NCBI GenBank assembly: GCA_034687125.1
Contig: JAQGBZ010000534.1
Location: 1-34,596 of the forward strand
DNA length: 34,596 bases
Direction: 5' to 3'
DNA from: Neelides folsomi
Lineage: Eukaryota; Arthropoda; Collembola; Neelipleona; Neelidae
Under the pieces are notes generated by a model. That model did not search any database and was not told the DNA's origin. It worked only from the letters and a program-made list of their open reading frames with translations. The position numbers were made by a program, and so were the translations under genes. This document shows, one piece after another, positions 21,177-31,634 of this stretch. Numbering within the stretch: position 1 is the first letter of the stretch; each line of letters begins with the position of its first letter.

Positions 21177-23402
21177 TCATTTTCTCATTTTAATAATTAT
21201 TTCACAAAAAATTACCATTATGCTAAATACTAATCCAATTAACAAAATTAAAAATATTGACAAAATATTGCTATTTTTCAATTCATCCTTAGAATTATCA
21301 AAGTAGAAATTATTTTTTGTCATTTCACTAAACATCCATGATTTTGTTAATGAATCCGAAAGGTGTTTTCTGCAAACTCCACTCCAAAGTTTATAAATCC
21401 CAGTTTCAAAAATTATTTGAAATAAATTTGAAATGTGTTTATTATGAAAACTTTTAAAAAACCATACTTGGTTTCTTTTAAAATATTCAACTTTTCCCAT
21501 TCCAGCTTTTGCCCCTTTTGTTTTGCGCATTGATAATTCTTTATACAAATCTAAACCCTGCGAATCTCCATATAAACAAACCTTTTCGAAATTCATCATT
21601 TTTCTAAATATAATTTTATCCTCCACCTGAATTTCCATCCTATTTAAAAGTTCTACAAGATCATGTTTAGTTTTCGGTATCTCTGTGTAATTAAATGAAA
21701 TGATCCCACAAGGAATATCATCTGAATTATATGTTGGTCTAAAAACTCCAAAATTTTGAGAACCAGGAATATTTGAATATTTCATACAATTACTTTCATT
21801 TATCTGAGTCCTGTAAATAAATTGACCTAAATATTCTGCAATTGGATCGAAATGGTAAAGCGGTGATTTAATCCCAGTAAAATAACTTTTGTAAATTTCA
21901 TAATTCTGCTCAATCAAATCTCTAATGTAACTTGGTTGTTCCATATTAGATGGAGCTATAACATGCGTTACTACAGCGCTCTTATACGAATTGCTCAAAA
22001 TGATGCTTGAAAGTAGCCAAATAAAAAGCGGGATAATTAAACTTGTAGAAACATAATTCAAACTTTTAGCTCTTCTTCCATAGGGCTGTTCAACCAAAGC
22101 GCCAAATTCTGGAATTCCATTCCATATGGTTTTAGATTTAAATTTATTTTTGTGAATGAGATAAGAAATAAGAGTGAAAGAAATATATGAACAAATAATT
22201 AAAAGTAAGCAATATTGACAAAAAGCGCTCCAAAAATGATCAACTTGAATTTTCTTGACGTGAAAATAGGTTAGGAAATTTTGACTGCTGGTTCCAACTG
22301 TCACGTAATAATCATACAAATTGGTTTGTTTTTCTGCTGCTTCGTTCGAGTCAGAAATTCTAAAGTCAGGACCGTATGTATCAAGTGTCGACTCGGGCGC
22401 AAAATCGATAGGGAGTCGTATTATATTTATTGAACTGAATTTCACTTTAAATCGATTTGGAAATGAAAAGTTATTCAGAGACTTAATGCGGCCAAATACA
22501 ATGTACCAAAAAACTTCAATTTCTCTGGAAAGATCCCATTGATTCCACATACCAATATAATCCTTTTTTCGCACATTTTGCTTGCATATTAATGATGTTT
22601 GTAAATATTCATTTAAAATAAATTGGTTAACATTTTCATTAAAATCTGAATCAAAAACATCGGGAATATCTCTTCTTTTTTTCTTAATTAAATTTTTATC
22701 TACAAAATTTCCAATTAATTCAAATGAACCGATCATTTTTTCTTCATTCATATCTTCAAGATCATTTAATTCAAATATTACTGCTTGTCTTTTTAAGCAG
22801 TTGATGCATAAAAATTGCATGGATTGTGTTTTATTTTCAGGATTTATTGAAAGAAATGCAACATTTATATTATTTCTTAGTTCTATTAAAAATGGCATTA
22901 TTTGTTTAGTAATGTTTTTTATAATGTCGTTAGAATCTTGAATAAAAATAGTAAAATCATAAATTGATTTATAAATGTAAGGAAATCCAATAAAACTCAT
23001 GCATATTGTAACTGGACTGCAAAATCTTGAAATATTTAACGAATTGTTAACAATTAAATTATTGTAAAATAAAACAAATTTAACATTACAAGTTCTTTTA
23101 AAAAACCCAAAATACCCCGTGTAATTTTTGTTATCTACAGATATATAAATTTCATAACTTCTAATATTATTGTATATGGAATAAACATTTGTCATTTTTT
23201 GCAAAATAATGTCCAATTTATCTGATTCATTATTTGGAAATATCTCAATAGCACAAGTATTAAATCTATTAATGAATTGTTCAATGTTACGGGTTATTAT
23301 TTCACTTTTGTTTTGATTCAAATAATAATTCATAAATGGAACAAAATCTTTGGAATAAACTGATGTGCATAATGAAACAATTTGAAATATTTTAAAGATC
23401 AT
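21177..23402 (-). CDS. Divergent ionotropic receptor (IR), single exon
   Basis: One uninterrupted frame of 741 residues from the ATG at 23402 (MIFKIFQIVSLCTSVYS, a signal peptide). Upstream in-frame codons exist but no earlier ATG. A long variable extracellular N-terminal region is followed by the ligand-gated channel part: S1 (FRISDSN region), M1 (FCQYCLLLIICSYISFTLI), the pore/M2 region ending LSNSYKSAVVTHVIAPSN (the SYTANLAAFLT equivalent of glutamate receptors), S2 with EQPSYIRDLIEQ, and M3 (ILSIFLILLIGLVFSIMVIF) close to the C-terminus. IRs are variant glutamate receptors acting as chemosensory cation channels. Intronless, rapidly diverging members are typical of the species-specific divergent class. 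Ligand unknown. A decayed relative lies at 33167-34596. Confidence 0.88.
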   Translation of the reverse strand: MIFKIFQIVSLCTSVYSKDFVPFMNYYLNQNKSEIITRNIEQFINRFNTCAIEIFPNNESDKLDIILQKMTNVYSIYNNIRSYEIYISVDNKNYTGYFGFFKRTCNVKFVLFYNNLIVNNSLNISRFCSPVTICMSFIGFPYIYKSIYDFTIFIQDSNDIIKNITKQIMPFLIELRNNINVAFLSINPENKTQSMQFLCINCLKRQAVIFELNDLEDMNEEKMIGSFELIGNFVDKNLIKKKRRDIPDVFDSDFNENVNQFILNEYLQTSLICKQNVRKKDYIGMWNQWDLSREIEVFWYIVFGRIKSLNNFSFPNRFKVKFSSINIIRLPIDFAPESTLDTYGPDFRISDSNEAAEKQTNLYDYYVTVGTSSQNFLTYFHVKKIQVDHFWSAFCQYCLLLIICSYISFTLISYLIHKNKFKSKTIWNGIPEFGALVEQPYGRRAKSLNYVSTSLIIPLFIWLLSSIILSNSYKSAVVTHVIAPSNMEQPSYIRDLIEQNYEIYKSYFTGIKSPLYHFDPIAEYLGQFIYRTQINESNCMKYSNIPGSQNFGVFRPTYNSDDIPCGIISFNYTEIPKTKHDLVELLNRMEIQVEDKIIFRKMMNFEKVCLYGDSQGLDLYKELSMRKTKGAKAGMGKVEYFKRNQVWFFKSFHNKHISNLFQIIFETGIYKLWSGVCRKHLSDSLTKSWMFSEMTKNNFYFDNSKDELKNSNILSIFLILLIGLVFSIMVIFCEIIIKMRK

Positions 23403-23646
23403 TTTCTGAATTACATTTAATATAAATTCATAACAATTAAACAAAAATTTTATGCTCTAAAAGGAAATTTTCAAATTGGTGAATTTTTTATAAGAATAAA
23501 ATGACTTTAATTTCAAATAACATATTTTATTTGATATACAATATTACTCAAAATTTAATAATGTATTATGTGAGGTCTTATTTTCTTTAATTCAGTTAAT
23601 GGAATTGTAACAAATACTATTATTAAGATAAACAAGTACTTGTAAG

Positions 23647-23838
23647 GGGAGATCCCAGTTAGCCGACAGCCGAGGTACAAGTTAGCCGAATAGCCGACGT
23701 CCAAGTTAGCCGAATATTTCCTTTAACATTATATTTCCTATCTAATCTCCAAGTTGGCCAAATAGCCGAAGTACAAGTTAGCCGAATAGCCGAATAGGGA
23801 CAACAGCCGATCTCCAAGTTGGCCGAATACTTTCAAAA
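23647..23838 (+). repeat. Left terminal inverted repeat of the 5.35-kb element
   Basis: Built from degenerate direct subrepeats such as AAGTTAGCCGAATAGCCGA and CTCCAAGTTGGCCGAATA, separated by an AT-rich spacer (TTTCCTTTAACATTATATTT). Its reverse complement recurs at 28803-28996 with differences at very few positions after the outermost 12 bp. Confidence 0.93.
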
Positions 23839-24201
23839 TGGTTCTCTTGTGTTGCGAGAAATAGAAAAATGTATTAGTTCATAGTTTTACAATGCCCATT
23901 TAAAGATAAGAATTCTGGAATCGATAATGTACATTCACCAAATGATATGCTTTACCAATACGCAAATACTTATTGTTATGCCATCTGGAATCGAATTGTA
24001 ATACCAATAAACATGAGTTAAAAACTGAGTTTTATTCAAATTTACATAATTTACGCTGATGTAATTTACAATAATTTTAAATTAAATTGATTGCATTTAA
24101 TGTTACCTCTTTTATTAAAAACAATAATGTCCGATTATTAAACATTAATTTAGTTATCATTTACTAAATCATAACCAGCATCTTCTTAAAGTTAATTCAA
24201 C
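23839..24201. other. 5' noncoding part of the 5.35-kb element
   Basis: About 360 bp of AT-rich sequence between the left inverted repeat and the first ATG (CAACATGAATTC). It should hold the element's promoter. No clear TATA/initiator pair was found. Confidence 0.4.
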
Positions 24202-27200
24202 ATGAATTCAGATTCAGGTAATTTGAGTAATACCATAATTAATAGTTTGTTAAGTAAATTCATTTTATCTTACAAAATTTCAATAAACATCTTAATGCCA
24301 GTAGCATTTCTAAATACTTGAAAAACACTTTCAAATTGTTAACAATGTGAACCTGTTCTATTTGAATTTGAGTGGTATTTGAATTTATTTCTAGAAGATA
24401 TATTCACATCAAATTACCATGCCAATTTGAATGACTGGAATTTTAATAAATTTAAAAAAGGTAGCCATTTAATATTATGAAAAATGTAAATCCTAGGAAA
24501 AAGACGTTACAATCTATTTAAAATTTAAATTGAACTCATTTTATTGTTTAATATTTTTCTAGATTTCACTCACAGTTCTCCTATTACAAATGAGCAAACA
24601 AGAAAAAGAATTTTACAAAGATCCAGATAAAAGTTATAATGAACTTCTAAGGGATACCACTAAACTTGGTCACTCAATTAATAAATGTCAAATCGGAAAG
24701 AGGAAAATGCTTTTAATACCAAATTGGGGAGATTCGAATTCAATCTGGGGAGATATTGAAAAGGATTTGTTAAAATCTGACAAAGTTGACGATGAAAGAA
24801 CGCGATTTTGGATTTTTAATATGTGGACTGACAATCAAAATGCAATTCAAGTATATAAATATTTTCATATTAATTAAATTAGTGTATATTATAATTTTAC
24901 ATTTATAGTAGGTATACCTTAATTTCTACGATTCTAATATATTATGTAGTAAGTCAATAATTTTAAAGTACGATTTAAATTTGGTAATAAATTTAGGACA
25001 GAGTTTACCAATTAGGAAGAAAAAGATCGAAACGCAAACTAAGTGATTTGGATATTAACGGGTGTTTTTGTAAACTAAAACAAGAAAAAGGAGATCCAGC
25101 AACAATTTTTTGCAATGGCTGTAAAACAAATTACCATTTTATTTGCTTAAAAATCAGCGCTGAGATTGAAATTGCCAATTTTCAATGTGAATTTTGCCAA
25201 AATAAAAGAGAACAAATGGTCGTGTCTCAAGCAGCACAGACTTCTATTGACGGTTAATATTTACCAATTTATACACATATTTACAGAGTAGCTATTAACA
25301 TTATTAGTAATAATAAAAATGGTTTAATAAGTAAAATGTTATAGCATGCTATTCAATTTAATTTTTATTGTATTTATAGAGAATAAACAAAATTCGTACA
25401 TCAATGATGCACAAATGTCATTACAATACGATGTTGATGAATATCATGAATTTTTTAATACATCCAATGAATCGAAGAGGGCCAAACTGACGTTGAGCAC
25501 TGAAAACAAAATTTTTGAAAATCCATTACAATTGTTTACGAATTCAGAAATGTTTACATTTCATGGAGAATTATCGCCAATTAAACAACAAACGTCAAAT
25601 GTTTTTGAAATTATAAATATATAAAAATATATAGTAATTAGAAATTCCTCATAAATTATTTAAAAAATAATTACCTAAATAAGATAACATTTATTTAGTT
25701 ACTTTAAAATGTATTAATAAAAATTTATTACAAGAATTCTATATAATATATTTAATTAATAGGCCCAGTCAGTGAATACTCGGTTGATAATTCTCCTTCA
25801 GATAAAAGTAATTTTATAAAAAAATATTTTATAAATACTTCATAATTTTTGGTCATAAACATTAAAATACAAATCAAAAATTCTTTTATTTAGGATTTGT
25901 CGACGTGAAAAATCTTCCAAAAAACTTCCATTTTCAAATGTCTCAAAAAGAATTCAGGAATCTTTTCATGAAAACTCAAGTCCTTTCAAAATCAGGAATT
26001 AAAAAAACAGTCGAATCTTTATTACCGATTTACACTGACATATTGGCAGAGAATTTCAATATACACAATCCGCAATGTGTTTTGAAATTTAATAAGAAAA
26101 TTTTAAATAGAAATTCCAAAATGATATTGACTGTTTACGCTAAATGCAAAAGAACGGGATGTGAAGCTACGATAGTGTTTTCTGTGGCAAATCATCAAGA
26201 AGGAGAATTTATTAAAATCAATGTTAGGTATTTCAACATTTAAATTTCTATTTTGTATTTACAATTATTGATCATTAATATCCTAGGTATATTCATTATT
26301 CATTAATAATAAATAAATTTCTACAAATAAAGGACATCCGGGGAAATAAAGCATATCGCAGGTGAAAAGAAATTTCGTCATTTGAAAGAACAAAGAAGGA
26401 GTGAAGCAAAAGATATTTTGCAATTTAAAAAACCAACAGCTGTTAGAAGGCTCAAATTTCAAAATGCAAATATTGCCGAAATTACAAGCGGAAACTACAC
26501 GTCTGTTAAAACTTTGAAAGTTTTTCAAACTGCGCGACTGGAGGTAAATTTGAATTATTTATTTTTGTTTAAAATTTAATTAAGTATATAGTATAGTTTT
26601 GGTTTAAAAATATATTATTAATACAATTGTAAGAAATTAAATAAATTTAAATGTTATTTTAATATTTCAATTAAAATAAAGTTTATAAAATTTTTGTTAA
26701 AAATATATATGGATTATATATATAATATTAAGAGACTAAATAACCTTATAAATAGATATACATATAAAATAATTTATTACGCTATTGTTTGTATATTTTT
26801 TTAAATCATTTAAAATTGTTTGGAAACTTTTAGAAATTCTCTGAAGACGATACTACTAATGCTATTGGTATACTTTTTTACCATTAAAATTTTTTTAAAA
26901 TTATTTAATGGTAAAAATAATTTTATAGAAAATCAACACAAAATATTGAAAGTGGATTTGAATTTTGGACGAAAGAAAATGCCACCAGGGAGGTTCTTGC
27001 GCGAACAAACAAAATTCATTACAGGTATTTGAGTATTGAGTACATAATGTTTTGATGCTATTTATTTAATGCATTATTCAAATATTATAATTTTATAATT
27101 TTAAAGGACGACTCAATCAATTCGAAGCATTAATGGATTCACTTCCAATTCACAAAAAGGATTCCAGCATTTTGGGTATCTATTAAATTCAAATATTAAT

Positions 27201-28227
27201 TTTATATCTTTTAGTTTATTATTAATTTTTATAATTATTTTTAAATTAAACTATTATTTATTATTTTGTTATAGAAAAGTCACGTGGAAGCCCAGAATCC
27301 AAAAAAGAAATTTTCTTAAAAAAACAAAGAGCTGAATTTCCCATAATGGCAACAAGTTGTTCGAATTATGTATTAATTCCATGGGGCGGCAATGCTCAGT
27401 TGCTCACTGAAAATGGATTCGAGAATATTACATTGGAAAATACTTGTAATATTGATGCTCCTATGAACATTTTATTTGAAATGTTCAATAACAACAGAAC
27501 AGCACAAATGTTCATTCAATCCAAAGCTAACCAAATTGATTTTGAAGCATCAACATTAATTGATATTTTCAAAAGTTTACAAAAAAAAGAATTTTCAGAA
27601 GCGAAACTTTTATGGATTACAAAGTTGTTAAAGGGCAAAGTTTCAACAACCACTAATTGTTTTTCCGATACACTTTCTAGTGGTTTGAAACCTTTCGGCC
27701 TTTGGAATCAGTTCATTAAATGTCGAAAATGCGAAAACGTCACTTGTTCTTCAAATTTTCCTGAAAATTCCACTTCAGCGATTGATGAATTACACTTACT
27801 TCCAACTAATTCTGAATTAATCACCATCGATCTAATATTCAATGTATCACCAACAGAATTTTTGAACAAAATCAATGGTATAACCATTGAAAATCATTGT
27901 AGGTTCTGCAAAGCCAAGTTTGTAAATGTTACCTACAATTTCGTGAATAATTTACCAGACGTTATATTTTATAATGTAAATGGTTGTTTTCCATCATCAA
28001 ACATTTATTGCTCAGAGTCTGAACTCCCATTGACTCAAGTTATTAAAAACACACCATTTGATGTATTTGGATATACAGTCTATACAGGCAACCATATTTA
28101 TGCTGTAATTTGCCATGAAGGTAAAAAGATTTTGTTCGATGGATTAAAATCAAAAGTTTCTGTTCACTCAGAAATTAGTCGGACATCTTCTATTGATTCG
28201 GTTTGGCTTGTAAAATCTAATGTGTAA
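24202..28227 (+). CDS. Transposon-borne PHD-finger and USP-like cysteine-peptidase protein
   Basis: Exons 24202-24217, 24576-24850, 24997-25252, 25380-~25600, 25763-25807, 25894-26227, 26333-26543, 26834-26867, 26929-27024, 27107-27175 and 27275-28227. All phases join except between exons 4 and 5, where no in-phase donor is visible. About 850 residues. Exon 3: PHD finger (CFCKL, FCNGC, YHFICL, CEFC). Exons 6-7: a basic block with CKRTGC and a run RRSEAKDILQF..ARLE resembling the N-terminal DNA-binding region of insect Mutator-like transposases. Exon 11: a peptidase-like domain with a putative nucleophile in LENTCNID, a zinc ribbon of CRKC and CRFC pairs, and a His-box GNHIYAVICHEG followed by LFDG, as in ubiquitin-specific peptidases. 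The DDE catalytic core expected between exons 7 and 11 is not seen. Family assignment is inference. Confidence 0.7.
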
Positions 28228-28802
28228 TTTTGTTTCATATCAATTTAAAAATGTAAATATTTAATTGAATCCATTAACTTTTATTCATTTTTTGTTAGTC
28301 ATTTAATTGATCAATTAAAATAAATTTATATTTATATTTAATTATAATATAATTTAAGTTTTCAGATTTTTAAGCCTTAAATTATTATTCATCATTAATT
28401 TAAAATTATTGTTATTATGATAAAGTAATCTATAGAAGTTTTTTCTAAATTAACTTATACTGTTAAAATAATAAATATATCTAAGTATTATAATTTAATA
28501 TAGAGATATACAGATAGTTGTTCAAAGTTATAATTTGTAATATATTTGAATCAATAAATTTTGATAACGCTGATAAATATTAAATCATTTATTCATATAA
28601 ATTTCAGCATTACCGAAATTGAAAATCAACATTCAATACTTTAATTACATAATAATAAAATTAATAAATGCTATTTATAATGTAATTTATGTTGGTAATA
28701 ACATACGATATAATTAGGAATTTCAAAGAAAATGTGCAATAATAATCGATAAAAAAATTCTAATAAAACTAATTTTAACATCATAATTAATTTGAAATAT
28801 AA
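28228..28802. other. 3' noncoding part of the 5.35-kb element
   Basis: About 575 bp, extremely AT-rich, between the stop codon and the right inverted repeat. AATAAA-type signals are frequent here, so the cleavage site cannot be chosen. No other ORF. Confidence 0.4.
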
Positions 28803-28996
28803 TATTTTGAAAGTATTCGGCCAACTTGGAGATCGGCTGTTGTCCCTATTCGGCTATTCGGCTAACTTGTGCGTCGGCTATTCGGCCAACTTGGAGATTA
28901 GATAGGAAATATAATGTTAAAGGAAATATTCGGCTAACTTGGACGTCGGCTATTCGGCTAACTTGTACCTCGGCTTTCGGCTAACTTGGAGATGCA
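28803..28996 (-). repeat. Right terminal inverted repeat of the 5.35-kb element
   Basis: Inverse copy of 23647-23838, with the same order of GCCGAA subrepeats and the same AT-rich spacer. Differences include GGCCGAATA for GGCCAAATA and CGCAC for AGTAC. The near-identity implies recent insertion or sequence homogenisation. Confidence 0.93.
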
Positions 28997-29174
28997 ACTT
29001 GTAAGTTTATTCATTTATAATGCAGTAAATCATTTATTTCAATTTCAATTTCATTATTACAGATTTGATGTATTATTTATTTAGATTTTAATCATTTTAA
29101 CATCCGAATTTATATTGAAAATTATATATTAAAAATTTGGAATTTTTTGTTGAGTTGAGTTAATTAGATTGTTT

Positions 29175-31634
29175 TCAAACAGAAATTGGCCATATTTTAT
29201 TATAACATATTTTAAAATATTGTTCTTGTCGGCATTCTTGAATATCTTCGCAATCTGTGTTTTTTGAACAAAAGCAATAATCCCACAACGCACATTTCTT
29301 CAAGTCGGGATCCGTGTCATATTCATTGGAAACATTTAAAAGTCTCTTGCCGAATTTATTCATAAAAATTCCATTAGGATCAAATGTTTTCATTAAATTT
29401 TTGAACTTTATGGTTAAATTGGGGTATGTAGTTGAGAAATTTTCTAATCTTTCTTGAGAATGAAAAATGAGCCCATTTTTCCCTTCAAATAAAAATTCCA
29501 TTTAAAATCTTTCAATAATTTATATCAACAAAATTTAATATTTATATTTCATAGTTTTATTAGTTTAGTATTTACCCCAATGTGGTCTTCCTTTATACTT
29601 ATTCAGCTAATTACAAAACAAAAAATTATTAGAATAGTTGTAAATTAAATTTAGTTTCTATAGTTCTATTTCTAAACTATAGTCTCAAAATCAAGTTAAC
29701 CAAACATTTCGCGAGTTTAACGTCAAGTAAAAAATTGAAACTTACATATTACCCTCGACCAATGAACGTTTGATATTTTTGAGCTATAGAAAAAGTGTTC
29801 AATTAAAGTTGAAACTCTCACCAAAAATAACAAACGTTGATTGGTTGTGGGTAAAATGATAGTTTTATTTTTTACTTGACGCTAAACTCCCGAATTGTAT
29901 GACTAACTTGCTTTTGTGCTTGTGAGAGGAATACATAATACATAGATATAACAATAGCTATAATAAGTTTATTAGTAGTTAAATCTGACTTGTTTAATTA
30001 AATGAAATCTAAATTTCATTTATATCTTCTAGGAATTAAATTATTTGAATATTATAATATTACTAGAAGTTGTCCCATTCCTTGGTAAGCTGCTATTCCC
30101 ATTCGTGACTTTGTATAGCTTTCATTTCCACGTCTTTGAATATTTATAAATTCAACGTAAGCTGTTTCATCGGAATCTTCAATTGCCATATAATTCGTAT
30201 AAGAAAGATTTCCTGAAAATCTAATAAAAATTCCCAATAATGGAAAAATCGGACCATTATTTTTTTTAAAAAATTTTTTAAATAATTCGTCTATATCTAT
30301 CAAGGCATTAGTTAAATTGGCAAGTTTAATTGCAATTGCTGTTTCAACTGGTTCAATTGAATTTTCCCCATGATTCCAAGGACAATTAAATCCATTTCCT
30401 TCACAGATATTGGTCATCATGTATCCTTAAAGTATATATTATGAGTTTACGTATTTTTAATTATAAAATGCCTATAATTAATTTTTTTAAGATAACATTA
30501 AAAATAATAATCTTACCAATATACCCCACTGCTGGATTTACATACGTTTTTAAATCCGAGTTGCGTTCGTAGAAAAACGCCCTTTTAAATAAAGGACCAA
30601 CGCCTTTAAAATAAAATTCCTGCGAAGCAAATTCAATCAATTTCATTCCATTGTTCAATCTATTATTTTGAGCAAATTCAAGCCCAGTTGAAAAAAAATT
30701 TGCACTAGTGTTATCAATTCCTGGAATCATATTGGTTGAACAATTGTTTAAACCAATTCTATCCAATAAAATATTTGCTTTATTGACCTTTGATCCATAA
30801 GATACAACAATTTTTTTAATATTCGGATACCAAAATACTTGATATATATCTTCTTTACGAGCATTATCGGTTAAATTTTTAGAAAACAAAAATGTATCAT
30901 TAAGCTCGATATTCATAATCTTAACTTTATATTCTGGGACAACTCTTAAAGTGGCACTTAAAATTATTCCCAACAATCCAAGATGAACTCGAAATCCACG
31001 AATGATATGAGCTTCATCCGAAGAAAAAGTGTTATTGTTTGTAGGTAATTGAACATTATGATAATTCCCCAAGCCATCGATGAATTCAACGCCATCTACA
31101 AGTTCTGATATCGAATTAGTAGTTTTTAAACTTGAACCACGTGCTCCGGTTCCCATGGCTCCTCCAATTGAAATTCCTCCATATGCTGGAACATGACCGA
31201 GAGTAAGATTGTTTTTATGAAGTTCGTCGATTGCGTTCATCAGCATAACTCCAGAACCAAGTAAAACAGTTTTTTTATCCTGACTGATAGTGATATTGAT
31301 AAAGTATTTCATTGACATTGGAATTCCATCTGTGCAAATGACGTCAGTCATCGAATGACGATTCCCGATGGCTTTTACAGTTAAATTATTTGAATTGGCA
31401 TATCGAACAATTTCTTGCACTTCTTCTTTATTTTTTGGGAACTTGATTTCAGTTGCAGGTTTACATAAAACAGTTTTTTGATAAGACCTGTAACTGTTAT
31501 CCCTGTTAAAAAATACAGTTATTTAAATTATTTTTTAGAAACATTATAAAAATGTAATTTTTCATAATTTTAACTTGCGTTGCCAAGGTATTACAAACCA
31601 TCAAGAATAATATTGATAATTTTAATATGCCCAT
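29175..31634 (-). CDS. Plant-type L-gulono-/sugar-1,4-lactone oxidase
   Basis: Exons, in transcription order: 31634-~31575 (tentative), 31502-30517, 30425-30064, 29606-29576, 29482-29175. Exons 2-5 join in phase. Exon 1 encodes a signal peptide (MGILKLSILFLMVCNTLAT), but its best donor is out of phase with exon 2, so that junction is unresolved. The N-terminal FAD-binding (PCMH) domain has AIGNRHSMTDVICTDG, with the His that links FAD in the family, and GGAMGTGARGSS. The C-terminal ALO domain ends in the hallmark GRPHWGKNG and FDPNGIFMN. A cysteine-rich tail follows (KKCALWDYCFCS, TDCED, ECRQE, ICY). The family oxidises aldonolactones to ascorbate-type products using O2. The tail and the HS/GTGARGSS motifs match plant GulLO proteins better than vertebrate GULO. 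Predicted secreted or in the secretory pathway. Intron 3 carries a foldback repeat. Confidence 0.85.
29711..29892. mobile_element. Foldback-type MITE in the lactone-oxidase intron
   Basis: A ~180-bp imperfect palindrome. The left arm GCGAGTTTAACGTCAAGTAA pairs with the right arm (reverse-complemented) GGGAGTTTAGCGTCAAGTAA, and the match continues through AAAAAT. An inner pair, CGACCAATGAACGTTTG versus CAACCAATCAACGTTTG, extends the symmetry almost to the centre. No clear target duplication was found. Lies wholly within the intron 29607-30063. Confidence 0.75.

Larger units (their letters stand above)
23647..28996. mobile_element. 5.35-kb TIR transposon, Mutator/Foldback-NOF-like candidate
   Basis: The segment is bounded by inverted copies of one ~190-bp sequence (23647-23838 and 28803-28996) that differ at only a handful of positions. 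It is flanked by ACTTGTAAG at 23638-23646 and 28997-29005, a 9-bp target duplication. The outermost ~12 bp of the two ends match poorly, so the exact terminus may be off by a base or two. The ends consist of repeated CAAGTTAGCCGAATAGCCGA-type units, as in Foldback-type elements. Inside is a single plus-strand gene of at least ten exons (24202-28227) and AT-rich noncoding DNA (23839-24201, 28228-28802). Confidence 0.85.
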
